Shown in pieces: positions 44,731-56,395 of a DNA stretch of 64,000 nucleotides. How positions within the stretch are numbered: the stretch's first letter is position 1; each line of letters opens with the position of its first letter. The notes beneath the pieces were generated by a model, which did no database searches, was not told the DNA's origin, and saw nothing but the letters and a program-made list of their open reading frames with translations. The position numbers and the translations under genes were made by a program. Source of the DNA: Anastatus disparis (Eukaryota; Arthropoda; Insecta; Hymenoptera; Eupelmidae); contig JAFFSR010000307.1 in assembly GCA_017163975.1 (NCBI GenBank), positions 1,234,501-1,298,500 of the forward strand. The letters are read 5' to 3'.

Positions 44731-46190
44731 CGGGATACTTCATAATGCAATACGAATATCTGAATCTGAATAAAGAAAGCAATAGCGTGCGTTTTCTCTG
44801 TTTCTTTCTTTCTCTATAATGTTTGATGGTTAACCCCTCTCTTTCCTACATTGTGTAACGTTCTAATTGCATTATAACTGTTTTCTCTTTTAATGATCAA
44901 TATTAAATAGTAATTATTTTTAATTCTTTGGCAATGACCAACGCCCAAAACTTTTCCTTATTAATATGTGCCGCCCAGTCAACGTCATAGGACAACTCAG
45001 GTATTTTTGGTTGATAAATTTAGCTGTCGGATCATGGTGTGTCCTGTATTTGCTATTTGCAAATAATATGACAGGTATATATCAAGTTTTGACAGCTCAA
45101 TCAAAGCTGAGCAAGCACAGGTGTTCTCTTATGACCGACCACCGCAAAGATGTATCCTCATTCTAGGTATAAAAACCCAAAAATGTATTATAGTAACAAT
45201 CTTATTGTTATAATCGTTCTTAGAGCATACCTCGTGCATGTTAGTTACTTCAAATAAAATTCTGTGTCGTCTCTGACGAATATTTTCTCGATGTTTGAAA
45301 TACAAACATTTTCTTGACCTCCGGTCTTTTAATTCCATAGACGGGACTTGTAAAAGTATTATCATATTTTCTTATTGTAAACTAAGACAATTGAGCCGAA
45401 CGTAAATTTTTCTAAAATAATTTCAATTCGGAAAAATCGACTTTGGGCTTCCTCATAAGCTACTCTAGCTTTTATTATAATTTCTTAGGTGACTAGAATA
45501 GTTACTACTCTATCTTATATATACTTCAATTTTTCTCATACCGAAATTAAACAAGTGCACATACTGCAATTTGTTCAAAGAATCCATCAAATCGTGTTCA
45601 TTAATTCTAAATATCCTAATTGTTGAACTGTGTATCAAATAAAAGGATTTATAATACAGCGTGCGACTTGTGTCTGTGAATTGTATTGAACTGTGATGAT
45701 TAATAAAATGAACGAATAAAATATAAAAGGATCCAGTTATCTAATTATTTCAAAAACCAGCCCAACTTCAACAGGACCAGTATTAATCAGAATCAAGGAC
45801 TTGAACTCCAGTCTACCAGTAAAAGTAAGTGAACTTAACGTTTATTGCTATCCTTTCTCTCTCTCTCTCTCTTTCTCTTGTTCTCTGTTTGCGATCTTGA
45901 CACGAGTTCATGAGCCCGCAAAATAATTTGCCCCTTCATTTCCTAATCAGCCACGCATACGCCTAAAACGTGCATCCGCTCGGTGCGTTTAGCCCTGTAC
46001 ATTCATGGCTATAATTAATAAAATTAATAATAATTAGACATAATGGTGGGACTATTTTTCATTTTGAAATTACTTTGAAGTTTTTTTTCCAACATAAATT
46101 AAAATTCCTCTTTTCACAAAAATCGGATTTTCGCCTAAAAAGTAGCACAAAGTAGCATAAAGTTAAAAACGACGGAAAAATTATAATTTA
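44731..46190. other. Intergenic; (TC)n at 45855-45879
   Basis: Short frames at 44966-45166 (plus) and 45129-45365 (minus) have no recognisable family. Otherwise only a TC microsatellite. Confidence 0.35.
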
Positions 46191-46564
46191 TATGGGGATA
46201 TCCACACAACTTTTAATCCTAGTAACAGGTCACATTACAACTGTTTCTGGGTTTACCGCATGATGCACATTATTCAAACTAGGTTCAAATCTTTTGTGCT
46301 ATCCTGTAACTCTATTTCTGATGTATTTTGTAAATGTGCCACAAACGGCCTAGCAGATAATTCTATAAAACATTCATTTTTACACATAAAAAATTACAGT
46401 AATTTATCTTATGTGTAAATTTACTTTTTATAAAATTATCTGCAGGGCCGTTTGTGGCACATTTACAAAATACTAGTTTGAATAATGTGCATCACGCGGT
46501 AAACCCAGGAACAGCTGTAATATGACCTGTTACTAGGATTAAAAGTTGTGTGGATATCCCCATA
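46191..46564. mobile_element. MITE, TATGGGGATATCCACACAAC ends, TA target
   Basis: TA at 46189-46190 and 46565-46566. Arms share TTTTAATCCTAGTAACAGGT, GGTTTACCGC, TGCACATTATTCAAAC and GCCACAAACGGCC with inverse copies; the left arm has ~40 extra bp. Confidence 0.85.
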
Positions 46565-46652
46565 TACGACAATAAATTTTCTAATGTAAAATCTATTCGC
46601 ATAAAATATGAAAAGTCAATAGTATAAGATACGCATCGTCCTTTTCTTTTAA

Positions 46653-47033
46653 AAGGAGTTCACGTATCTCTGTCCTTTTCTAATCAACAAAATGATTTTT
46701 TTACAAAAAACAATAACTTTATCAAAAAATGAAGAGAAAGCCGCATCTCGTAATAAAAAAAGCAATTTTTTCTTTGATAAGAAAGAATTAATTTTATTGC
46801 TTCGTTTTCAAGAAAACCTTGAAAAACTTAAATCATAGAGGTTAGGGAGTACAATTTGGTTTTTCAAGGTTTTCTTGAGAACGAAGCAATAAAATTAATT
46901 TTTTGTTATCAAAGAAAATATTGCTTTTTTTGATACACGATGCGGCTTTCTCTTCATTTTTTGATAAAGTTATTATTTTTTGTAAAATAATCATTTCTTT
47001 GATTAGAAAAGGACAGAGATACGTGACCTCCTC
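46653..47033. mobile_element. TTAA-flanked MITE, AGAGAAAGCCGCAT family, copy 4
   Basis: TTAA at 46649-46652 and 47034-47037; ends ...CACGTATCTCTGTCC and inverse. Shares its right TTAA with the next element. Confidence 0.9.
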
Positions 47034-47037
47034 TTAA

Positions 47038-47440
47038 GAGCATGACGAAGCTGTCCACCTTCTAATAATATTTCCAATCTTAACTTATGAATAAATGATG
47101 CGTTTAATTGAGTTTTTTTACTATAAAGAAAAAATTTGTAAGATTAAACTCTAGTGCGGACAACTCAAGAAAACCACCAAAATATTATACATACAAAGTT
47201 ATAATAAAAACTTTCAATATATCGTATTTTAAGGTTAGGTTTGTCGAGTTTGATATCTAATTTCCAATCCAAGCTCATAAAAAAATAACAAGTCCAAATG
47301 ATTTTTTATTTTAACAAAAATTATTGTACTAATATAACTTTAGTGCGGACAAGTCATTATATTTGTTTAATTTAAGAATTTAAAAAGATATCGATAAAAT
47401 AAAAAATGCAAAACTCGATTGCTGCAGCTCCGACATACCG
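47038..47440. mobile_element. TTAA-flanked element, GAGCATGACGAAGCTG family, copy 3
   Basis: TTAA at 47034-47037 and 47441-47444. Colinear with 11193-11594; ends GAGCATGACGAAGCTG and GCTGCAGCTCCGACATACCG. Confidence 0.9.
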
Positions 47441-47444
47441 TTAA

Positions 47445-48242
47445 GCTTTACCTTTTTACGTCCCTCTTTTAAATTTAACTTGAAAATCAAAAAGCCCTTT
47501 TAAACATTCAAAATTTAGAATAAAATATTTTCTCTTTAAAATCTTGTTTGCGATATCTAATAAATTTTCTCACAAAAATATCTAGAAAATTTTTAATTTA
47601 TGTTACATTTAAATAAAAGTTAACGAAACGACATACCCGTCGCTTTCCTTTTCAATTCATAAAAATAAATTACAACACAAATAAACCAATAAATAAAAAT
47701 GTACATCTTACATAAATAAAATTACTACCAATACTAATAATAAATAAACTTTTCTCTCTTATTAAATCTAAATCGCATCTTTTCCTTTTTGCATTAAAAT
47801 GAATTTCATTAAAAATAGATTTTAAATAATCGATCATTTCTGATTTATCATATTTACTTTAAACATGGCTTTCTTTTTTTTATATAAACAATTTAAAAAA
47901 AAATTTTTATAATACTTCTTGAATTAACTCTTTTAACTAGTATTATAGAATATTGAGTCAATAAATTTTTTTTTACAATAACAATTTAGTAACATATTAC
48001 GGAATAATTTATACAGTAAGGGATACCTATAACTAAAGTAAGGCGAATAGTCGTCGGTACAGAAAAATCTCTTGTTCCTTTTTTTGTAAAATAATAACGC
48101 GCTTTCTCGAATAATAGATATGACCACTTGACACCCTGTAACGTGCTTTTTAGAATTGAAAAATTTCATTCCATTTTTAAGTTAAGTTGAATTTTATATA
48201 AATAGAATCTAAAACTTTCTAGCACCTAATATAGTCCTGAAC
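47445..48242. other. AT-rich intergenic, nothing recognised
   Basis: No gene or repeat pair seen. Confidence 0.4.
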
Positions 48243-48246
48243 TTAA

Positions 48247-48782
48247 AGCATATATACCTAGAAGGGGCATGCAAAGCCAAAAAGTGTAAGAAAAAAAGAG
48301 AGAGAAAGGTAGCTTAGGGTGAAGTATTTTCTCTCTCGCGCGGATTCTCATTGGTTGTTGCTTCCTCCTAGCATGGCTCACCCTTAGAGCATATACTACT
48401 GGAGGAAGCACGTTTATGGAAAGAGTGTAGACGAACGAGCAAGAGAAAGAGAGACAGTTTGGGTACCACCTTTCTCTCTCGTGCAGGCACATGATTGGTT
48501 GACGCCACTTCTTTCTAAGAGAAACGGTTACCCAAACTATTGCCCTCTCTCTCAATATCGTCTACACTTCTTGTTCAGGCGTGCTTCCTCCAGTAGTATA
48601 TGCTCTAAGGGCTGACTGCTTATGGTTTTTCCTATACTATAGCATATTTAGTATATGCTTTAAGGGGGAGAGCAACAATGAGAATCCGCGCGACAGAGAA
48701 AGCACTTCACCCTAAGCTACCTTACTCGTCTTTTATTTTTTACATTTTTTGGCTTTGCATGTTCCCTCCAGGTATATATGGT
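48247..48782. mobile_element. Palindromic TTAA-type element, AGCATATATACC ends, with a related nested one
   Basis: TTAA at 48243-48246, CTAA at 48783-48786. GC-richer arms: GGTAGCTTAGGGTGAAGT and CGCGCGGATTCTCATTG with inverse copies. Nested at 48388-48604 is a second palindrome with ends AGCATATACTACTGGAGGAA. Inverted CCAAT boxes (ATTGGTTG) occur in both. The minus-strand 109-aa frame (48226-48555) spans palindrome arms and is not accepted as a gene. Confidence 0.7.
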
Positions 48783-48995
48783 CTAATGTCCTGAATAATA
48801 TTTGATCTTTATATAGTTAATTAATTAAATTAATGATAAGATCTTCTTAAACAAAAGTCTTTTACGATCTACAAAATTTTTTTTTTGTCTTTTCTCATAC
48901 ACGCTTTCCATGTTATTTTCGAAATATCTTAATAATTATTATAATTCAACATTTAAAATAACTAGCAATTAAAATAGTTAAAATATTTAAGTTAA

Positions 48996-49348
48996 GAGCA
49001 GGCTGGAGCAGATTCGATTACCGAGAATCGAAAATCCGTTGTTCGATTTTCTCCTACTATACGTAATGGAATGCATTAAAATTTTAAATACATTCACGAA
49101 ATTTATTTTTCTCTTGACAAAAATAATTGAAGAAAATTTCATACTATAGCTATTTATTGAACTCTAAGCAAGGTAACTTACTTTTCGTTAAAAATATGGT
49201 GAATTTTATGAAGAAAACATCTATTATACAATCATGTCTGTGTAAAAAGTTGCGCTTGATAACGATTTCTTTTGAAAACAGTATAATTATTTTATTTATG
49301 ATGAAATAACATTTTCTGGTCAGTAATCAAAACTGCTCCGGCCTTCCC
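48996..49348. mobile_element. Diverged TTAA-type MITE, GAGCAGGCTGGAGCAG ends
   Basis: TTAA at 48992-48995; the right flank is TCAA (49349-49352). GAGCAGGCTGGAGCAG and CTGCTCCGGCCTTCCCTC are inverse-like. Interior not clearly palindromic. Confidence 0.55.
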
Positions 49349-49352
49349 TCAA

Positions 49353-50540
49353 ACTTCGCCCTTATCTATATACATAAAAAAAAATTAATCAATAATTAAC
49401 GACGTAATAATTTCGTGAAACAATCATTTGATGAATCAATTACGTTCTTCTTTATTAATCTAAGAACACTAAAATTTCTTTATAAAATAAATTTTTTTTA
49501 ATAAAATTAATTTTAATCTACTGAAATAATTTTTACGTTTTAACCTTAGCTACCTAAAGGCTGTATCTCTTTTTGCAATTAATGGATATTACTGGCCTGT
49601 TTTACATTTAGATATTCGCATTTTAAGATAACACAATTGACATGTTATTTAACGAGGTGTCAATCCACAACAGAGTCAGTAAAAATAGCGACCAGACGAG
49701 GAATCGATCTCGCGTTTTTAATTAACAAATAAAATTTCTTCATAAATATTTATAAAATAACTCTTAAAAAGGAAACATAATTTTTATAAGAGAAATTGTA
49801 AAGTCAAGTCCACATCCTGTCTTTTAATAACTCCGAAATAGTCGTCTATTATCCGACGGGCGTGTATGTTTTTATGCCACAAAAGTCAGGTGGTCGAATT
49901 CGCATATATTCGAATAGACGTCTTTTAGACAGGGAATTTCTCACAACTTCTTTTCTCTTACCAACTAACATAAAATATTAACAATTTTCTTTAATTTAAC
50001 TAGCTTTAATAAATATAAATAAATAAATATTGCCCCAACCAATAAATATAAGCTACCATCTTTCATTTTATGCATAAACTTGATTAAATTAATAATATTA
50101 TATAAAATCAAATAAATTTTCGTTTTTTTTTTTAAGAAAACGAATCATATTGAAAAACATAGAGTTCTTATTAATATAAGAACTCTATGTTTATTATTAT
50201 TATTATATATATATATAATAGTATTAATATAAGAATTTTCATTTTTTCAGCGACTGAAGTAACGAAAATAACTAATGCGAGTAAAGCATTCTAGAATATT
50301 CATTTTATCAAAATAAGAAGTAGCAAAATAAATGTACTTCTAAATTTTGAATAAACTATATCAAGATTTCGAAAGAATTCTAAATATTTTAATCGAATAA
50401 TTTGAGATTATCACTACTGCTTTTTGAAATCATGAAAATTCATTATTACTTTATTCTAAATTATGGAATACGCTATTCGTAATTGTGGCACTCTAAATAA
50501 ATATTCATTAAATAAAAAACATTCTAATGTTCGAGCCCCA
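49353..50540. other. AT-rich intergenic
   Basis: A local hairpin (AGAACTCTATGTTTATT with TTCATATTGAAAAACATAGAGTTCT partner) at about 50155-50195; no gene. Confidence 0.4.
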
Positions 50541-50543
50541 CCC

Positions 50544-51170
50544 CGAATATCAGGTAACAGAGTATATAAACGGCCGGCGCGCATGCGCACGGCGGAATCT
50601 TTTTCTTCACGCAAGAACAGAAAAAAATTTTCAAAAGTTAAAATTCATATCGCATATAAAAATTAACAATATCTCTGGTAATTATGGTCCGATTTACATG
50701 TTTCTTTTTTATTTAATTAAACTTACAATTCTAGATTTGATAAAAAACTATTAATATTATATTATAAATTTATTGACAATATAATTTCGTTTTTAATAAA
50801 AAACCTATTTATTAGAAATTGGTCGTTTTTTTTTTAATAAAAACGAAATTCTTCTTCAAATTTCTTTACGTAAACTTATAATTTTGCAAATAAATCAAAA
50901 AGATTTTTCATTTACAATCATCATTAATTATAACAAATGTATACAAAACTTTCCAAAACTGATATCAAAGTTATTATTTTCACGCGCTACCCTAGATTAA
51001 ATAAAGAAACATGTAAATCGGACCATAATTACCAAAGATATTGATTCTTAATTTTCATATGCGATATGAATTTTAACTTTTGAAAATTTTTTTCTGTTCT
51101 TGCGTAAAGAAAAAGATACCACCGTGCGCATGCGCAACGGCCATTTATTTACTCTGTTACCTAATATTCG
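50544..51170. mobile_element. 627-bp inverted-repeat element with TGCGCATGCGCA in both arms
   Basis: Ends CGAATATCAGGTAACAGAGTA and inverse; ~200-bp arms with CGCATGCGCACGG, TTCTGTTCTTGCG, ATGCGATATGAATTTTAA and TAATTATGGTCCGATTTAC. AT-rich centre of ~240 bp. The arms also carry GTATATAAACGGCC. No coding region; ORFs at 50463-50754 read the left arm. Confidence 0.8.
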
Positions 51171-51951
51171 CACTCAATGTAATGCGTAAAAAAATTTAGA
51201 AACGATGATATATATAAAAACCACTTCGTATACATTGATGCCGTTTTACCAATAAATAATTTATATCATAAACTGGCTATTAAACTTTGAAACAAGTTAA
51301 AATGTTTAAAAACAATGGCGCAATTGTCAATCAAAGTCAAAGCCATGTTACTCTTTTCATTTTTACGACAGAAAACTTTTAAAAAATTCAAATTAAAGGT
51401 CTTGAAGAGACCTTTCTTTTCCATTTTATAAAATTAATATATATTAAAAATTGGTTAAAATACATGAATTTATTTATAAGAATTAAAATTGTAAAATCGG
51501 AAAAACGCTAAAAAATAGTCCAAAAAAATTAAAAATTGAAATTTTTATAATCGTTTATGATGAAAGTATCCCACCATTACATGCTCAAGAAGTTTGACAT
51601 ATTTGCAATAATTATTTTTGACTTGGCATTAATTTGAATTTTCGACTTTTTTTTAATAAACAAATTAATTGTTGCTCTTCTTACGGGCCGAAACAGATCG
51701 GCTTAGAGGAGGATTAAAGACAATAGAAAATCTTTCTTCTCCCAAAGTTTCATCGAATTTTGAATAAAATATCTGTGCTTAACTTTAATTTGAAAAATTA
51801 CACATCTTCTCGGAAAAACTTCATTTTTCGAGAAAATTTGAAAATTTCAGAAAATCGCACACTTAGAGTCTTGAAAAAAATTTAATTCTGAAAAAATTTT
51901 GTTGAAAAAATTTTCTTCTAGAGTCAAAAGCAGCGCAGTTACAGAGAAAAA
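51171..51951. other. AT-rich intergenic, nothing recognised
   Basis: No gene or paired repeat recognised. Confidence 0.4.
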
Positions 51952-52830
51952 AACGCTGCCAAGTGCTTTGGCGGAATGCTTTCTCATAGAGTTCTTTGAG
52001 TTTCATTAATTTTTTAATATTTATTTAAATGTGATTTTAATATTAAAAAATTGTCTAACATTAATATTTACTCATATTGTACTTTATAAATTTCGAACAT
52101 ATATGCTAGCTGTTTGCTTTTTCAACATTTATAATTTATTTTAAATCATCAAGTAATACAAAAAAATTTGTTTTATTGAAAAAATAATATAATATAGTAA
52201 TAAAAAGAATGATGACAACAAAATTTCTAATCATTATAAAATGCAATCATATTTATATATAAATACAGTTCATGTTTATGGCTCTATAAAAAAAACTACT
52301 CTATGAATACCAATTTTCAATAGCTTCCCGTCTAGTTATACAAAAACATAGATGGTATACAAAATTTGAAGCAAATCCATCGAGTAATTTTCGAGATCTA
52401 ACTGGTTAAATAAATAACATTTTCTTTTCAAAATTTTAAAAATGCTCTAAAATTAAAACTACGCTATGAAAATCAATTTTTGAAAATTTCCCTTCTTTTG
52501 GCAGTCGCAAATAATTTTCCTGCAATTTTCAGAACAAATCTATCGAGTACTTTACGTAGAATAAAAAAAAATAAGAATAGAAGAATCGAAATTTTTTTTT
52601 AAATCTTTAAAATTCTCTAAAATTGTAACCACACTAAGAAAATTAGTTTTCAAAAGCTTATTTTTTTCAGACAATAGCGAATTAATTGTATAAAAATTTT
52701 GGAGAAAATTTATAGTATGGTTTACGCAAAATAGAAAATAAATGAAAAATAAAAATTTTTTTGAAAATTTTCAAAGTGCTTTAAAATTAAAACTGCGCTA
52801 AGAAAATTAGTTTTCCAAAGCTTGTTTTCT
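51952..52830 (+). repeat. Third (partial) copy of the ~170-bp-module repeat
   Basis: Starts ACGCTGCCAAGTGCTTTGG and GGAATGCTTTCTCATAGAG as at 6128-6160, followed by three or four modules (CTAAAATTAAAACTGCGCTAAG-type, AATGGTTTACGC). The CA tract is absent. Confidence 0.7.
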
Positions 52831-53359
52831 TTCTAAAAACTTTATTCTATAGAAGGATCTATATCTCTTCATATTATAAAAAGTTTTCGCTACCGTTATC
52901 GACGCTGCCGCCATGTATAACAATCAATCGTGGCCCCTGTTAGCTATAATATAGCTGAAATTTAGCTGAAATTGAGTTAGAATAGAAGATACAAGGTATC
53001 TAAAAGATGGCTAAGAAGTAGCTGAAAGTTGTATAAAAGTTAGCTAAAAGTTAGTTAAAACTAAGCAGAAGTAGGATAAGATTACCTGAAAATTAGCTGA
53101 ATTTATTATATATATAATAGTATATTTTCTACCTAGGGAAAAAAGTAAAGAATGTCCTGAATCGTATGTAAATTGTAAGGCATAATTCATGAAAGTCGAA
53201 ATTGAGCTCGACTTAGGTAATCGTGAGTATCTCGTATTATTTCGAACTTGAGTATCGTTTGGATATTGAATTCAGTAGACATTGGACAACAAAATCCTAA
53301 AACGTGTAACGAGTTACGTGTAAGGTGTAATATCATTGAAGAACGGCTCTTATGTTTAG

Positions 53360-54050
53360 ATTCTTGACCTTAATATATGACTATTATTTTGAACAATAAA
53401 ATTGAAAATAAACCTCTTTACGTGAAACATACTTAAAAACCAATTGCGTGTTTATTTCTAATTATAATATCTTCACATATGTATTTATACATACGAAATA
53501 CTGAATTCAAATACACGATTATAAGATTAAAATAAAATATCTTGGTTATTTAAAAATTCGAATATTACAAAACAATAAATCGACTATTAGCAATCAACCA
53601 ACAATTTTATTTACATCAAATGTAAATTCTTAATGAAATATAAATATTACGAAGTGTATGTATCACAAGTAAGGTTATATAATATTTAATTTTATATTTG
53701 TTTTTTTTATTTCCATATCATTGATATTATAATTTATGAATGAATCCTTAATATTAATGAAAAATTATTAAAACACAAAGAAAATTATTAAGTATTAAAA
53801 CACAAAGAAAATTATTAAGTATTAAAACACAAAGAAAATTATTAAGTATTAAAACACAACAGAAAATGTCAATCGCTATGATTCTTAAAATAAAAATTTG
53901 TATTTAACTATCATCCATCGTAATTATTATTTGTGTAATATGTATGTAAGAATAATATATTTCATGAATAATTATTTCATTTGATAAACAATTTAATAAA
54001 TTTATATATTTATAATTGTATAACATAATTTCTTATATTATATTAAAGTG
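53360..54050 (+). repeat. Left member of a long diverged inverted repeat
   Basis: Matches 63180-63870 reverse-complemented: GTGAAACAT-CTTAA, ATATCTTCACATATGTATTT, CATAAGATTAAAATA-like, AATATTAC-AAGTGTATGTATCACAAGTAAGG, then lower similarity to about 54050. Contains a ~27-bp tandem repeat (ATTAAAACACAAAGAAAATT..., 53766-53860) absent from the partner. Confidence 0.65.
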
Positions 54051-54108
54051 AAACCACTTTTTTCTCCGTTTCTCCGCATTTTTTAAATGTGTCTTTCTTG
54101 GGCCTTAT

Positions 54109-54706
54109 ATTTTCTTGGACCTTATTTTTTCCTTGGCATCATAATTTTCTTGGGCCTTGTAATTTTTTGGACTCAATATTTTTTTGGGCCTAATATTTTT
54201 TTGGACTCAATATTTTTTTAAGCCCAATATCTTTTCGGTCTCTATATTTTTTGGGCCTTATATTTTATTGAGCCTAATACTTAATTGGGCCTTATATTTT
54301 TTTGGGCCCAATATTTTTTCGGTCTCTATATTTTTTGGGCCTTATATTTTATTAAGCCTTATACTTTCTTGGGCCTTATATTTTTTAGGCCTTATAATTT
54401 TTTGGACTCAATATTTTTTTGGGCCCAATATTTTTTTGGTCTCTATATTTTTTGGGCCTTATATTTTCTTGTGCCCTAATTTTTTTTAGGCCCAATATTT
54501 TTTCGGTCTCTATATTTTTTGGGCCTTATATTTTATTGAGCCTAATACTTTCTTGGGCCTTATATTTTTTTGGGCCTTATAATTTTTTGGACTTAATATT
54601 TTTTTGGGCCCAATATTTTTTCGGTCTCTATATTTTTTGGGCTTTATATTTTCTTGGACCTTATATTTTCTTGGGCTTAATATTTTTTTGATTTCTACAT
54701 TTTTTT
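54109..54706. repeat. Minisatellite of GGGCCTTATATTTT-type words
   Basis: Words GGGCCTTATATTTT, GGGCCCAATATTTTTT and GGTCTCTATATTTTTT alternate in a higher-order order. Long Phe/Trp/Tyr-rich frames (54184-54691) come from the repeat and are not genes. Confidence 0.85.
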
Positions 54707-54869
54707 GGTCAATATGTTTTCTAACGTAGCGTTTCATCCAAGCCTGTATACTTTTACATTGGATTCTTCAGTGGAGCGTATTTTTATGTTTTATACAGGC
54801 TCCGCTTCGAACGCTATAATATTTTTTTTATTTCAAATGCAATGCTTTAACGTCTCATTCTTACACTAG

Positions 54870-55082
54870 ACATTGCAAATCTAATAGCGCATCTCCATAT
54901 GCAGCTGACTTAACAGCATATCCTCATATGCAGCCGTTCGAACAGCGCATCCCCATATGCAGCCGATTTAACAGCGCATCCCAATATGCAGCCGATTCAA
55001 TAGCGCATCCCAATATGCAGCCGATTCAACAGCGCATCCCAATATGCAGCCGATTCAACAGCGCATCCCAATATGCAGCCGA
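54870..55082. repeat. 29-bp tandem repeat at the left end of a truncated TTAA-family element
   Basis: Unit AACAGCGCATCCCAATATGCAGCCGATTC (as AACAGCGCATCC + CAATATGCAGCCGATTC) with exact 29-bp spacing (54961, 54990, 55019, ...), about seven copies, older copies more diverged on the left. It runs directly into the interior of the element below. Confidence 0.85.
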
Positions 55083-55450
55083 TTTTTTATTATATCAGTA
55101 TCTTTTTAAATTAATAAATTAAACAAATATAATGACTTGTCCGTACTAAAGCTATATTAATACAATAATTTTTGTCAAAATAAAAAATCATTTAGACTTT
55201 TTATTTTTTTATGAGCTTGGATTGGAAATTAGATATCAAACTTGATAGACCTAACTTTAAAATACGATACATTGAAAGTTTTTATTATAACTTTATATGT
55301 CTAATATTTTGGTGGATTTCTTGAGTTGTCCACACTGGAGTATAATCTTACAAATTTTTACTTTGTAGCAAAAAACTTGATTAAATGCATCGTTTATTCA
55401 TAAGTTAGGGTTGGAAATATTATTAGAAGGCGGGCAGCTTTGTCAAGCTC
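55083..55450. mobile_element. GAGCATGACGAAGCTG family, copy 4, left end replaced by the tandem repeat
   Basis: Interior and right end (GGGCAGCTTTGTCAAGCTC, then TTAA 55451-55454) match 31233-31635. The usual left end CGGCATGTCGGAGCTGCAGC is missing; the 29-bp array, which resembles it, is in its place. Confidence 0.8.
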
Positions 55451-55464
55451 TTAAGTTCCGTTAC

Positions 55465-56395
55465 AAATAAAGTTTTTTTTTATCCATTTCTTTTGATTCT
55501 TTTTTTTCTTCATTTAATTTAATCTCAACTGTCCCACTTTTATTATCGTTATAATTTAAGTGGATGTCATCGATTCCCATCATATCATTATCTGGTTTTT
55601 AAAAATTTCTATCTGAAATATCATTGTCAATTTCCATCAAAATTGTTTCATGATTCAAATTCTTTTGTTTACGATACATTTTCATGATCTTTTTTTGTTC
55701 TGGCAATAAATGCATTTGTGAGTTTTTTTTATAATATTTCAAGCTCGGCGTAATCTAAATTAAATGGTATTTGATTAAGACCTTGCCCATGACAAAAACT
55801 TCTTTTTATCATATCCGGTGGAGTATCGTAATTAATTTTTGCATTATTATAATTTTGTAAAACTGGAAACATTTTTATTTTTTGCGTTTTAAAAATTCTT
55901 TATAAACGTAATCGCATTTGAGAAACATTATATCTTAAACAACATGGACCTAAATTATAAAGTACTGCAACAGCAAAAACCATTGCAAAAACGCTACAAT
56001 CATAATTATTCGTTTGTGATTGTACTGTTTCGAATACTGTGCTTAATTCTGATTTGTTTGGAAATAATCTGTTTATATAAATCTTATACTAATCTTGTAA
56101 ATATATAAGATTCAAACTGTCATATATATGAATTACCTTATTATTATAATACACACGAATCCGGTGACTCTTTTCTAAATTTCCGGTAAATAATAACTGT
56201 ATAAATTCTCCATCCATCCGTACTGAATTAACATATTGTGGTCTCTGAATTAGTGAAGTTAATTGCATGTCGAATAAGGTGCACTGGTTTTAAATGTTAT
56301 TAAATTCTAATATATGAATATCAGTTAACATGAAAGCAATTCCACTATACAATCCCTGTCTTTTAACAATCAATTTATCTTCCTCAGTCAAGATT
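55465..56395 (-). pseudogene. Ulp1/C48-like cysteine protease, degenerate
   Basis: Read leftwards: MLTDIHILEFNNI, then VNSVRMDGEFIQLLF, SHRIRVYYNNKVIHIYDSLN, and QSQTNNYDCSVFAMVFAVAVLYN ... MRLRL. This is the Ulp1/SENP (C48) pattern: catalytic His in SHRI, Asp in IYDSL, Gln and Cys in Q-X6-C, all still present. C48 domains of this type are often encoded in insect transposons (family knowledge). Stops occur at several points. Its 5' side is cut by a fragment of the GGAATATTCC fold-back repeat at 56396; its 3' side lies next to the TTAA element. Confidence 0.65.

Noticed and set aside
48226..48555. 109-aa minus-strand ORF with Arg-rich and hydrophobic parts
   Set aside because: Spans arms of nested palindromes and has no recognisable domain.
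54184..54737. Phe/Trp/Tyr-rich ORFs resembling membrane proteins
   Set aside because: Products of the GGGCCTTATATTTT minisatellite; they appear in overlapping frames and on both strands.
54928..55122. Gln/Ser-rich 64-aa ORF
   Set aside because: A 29-bp tandem repeat read in successive frames.
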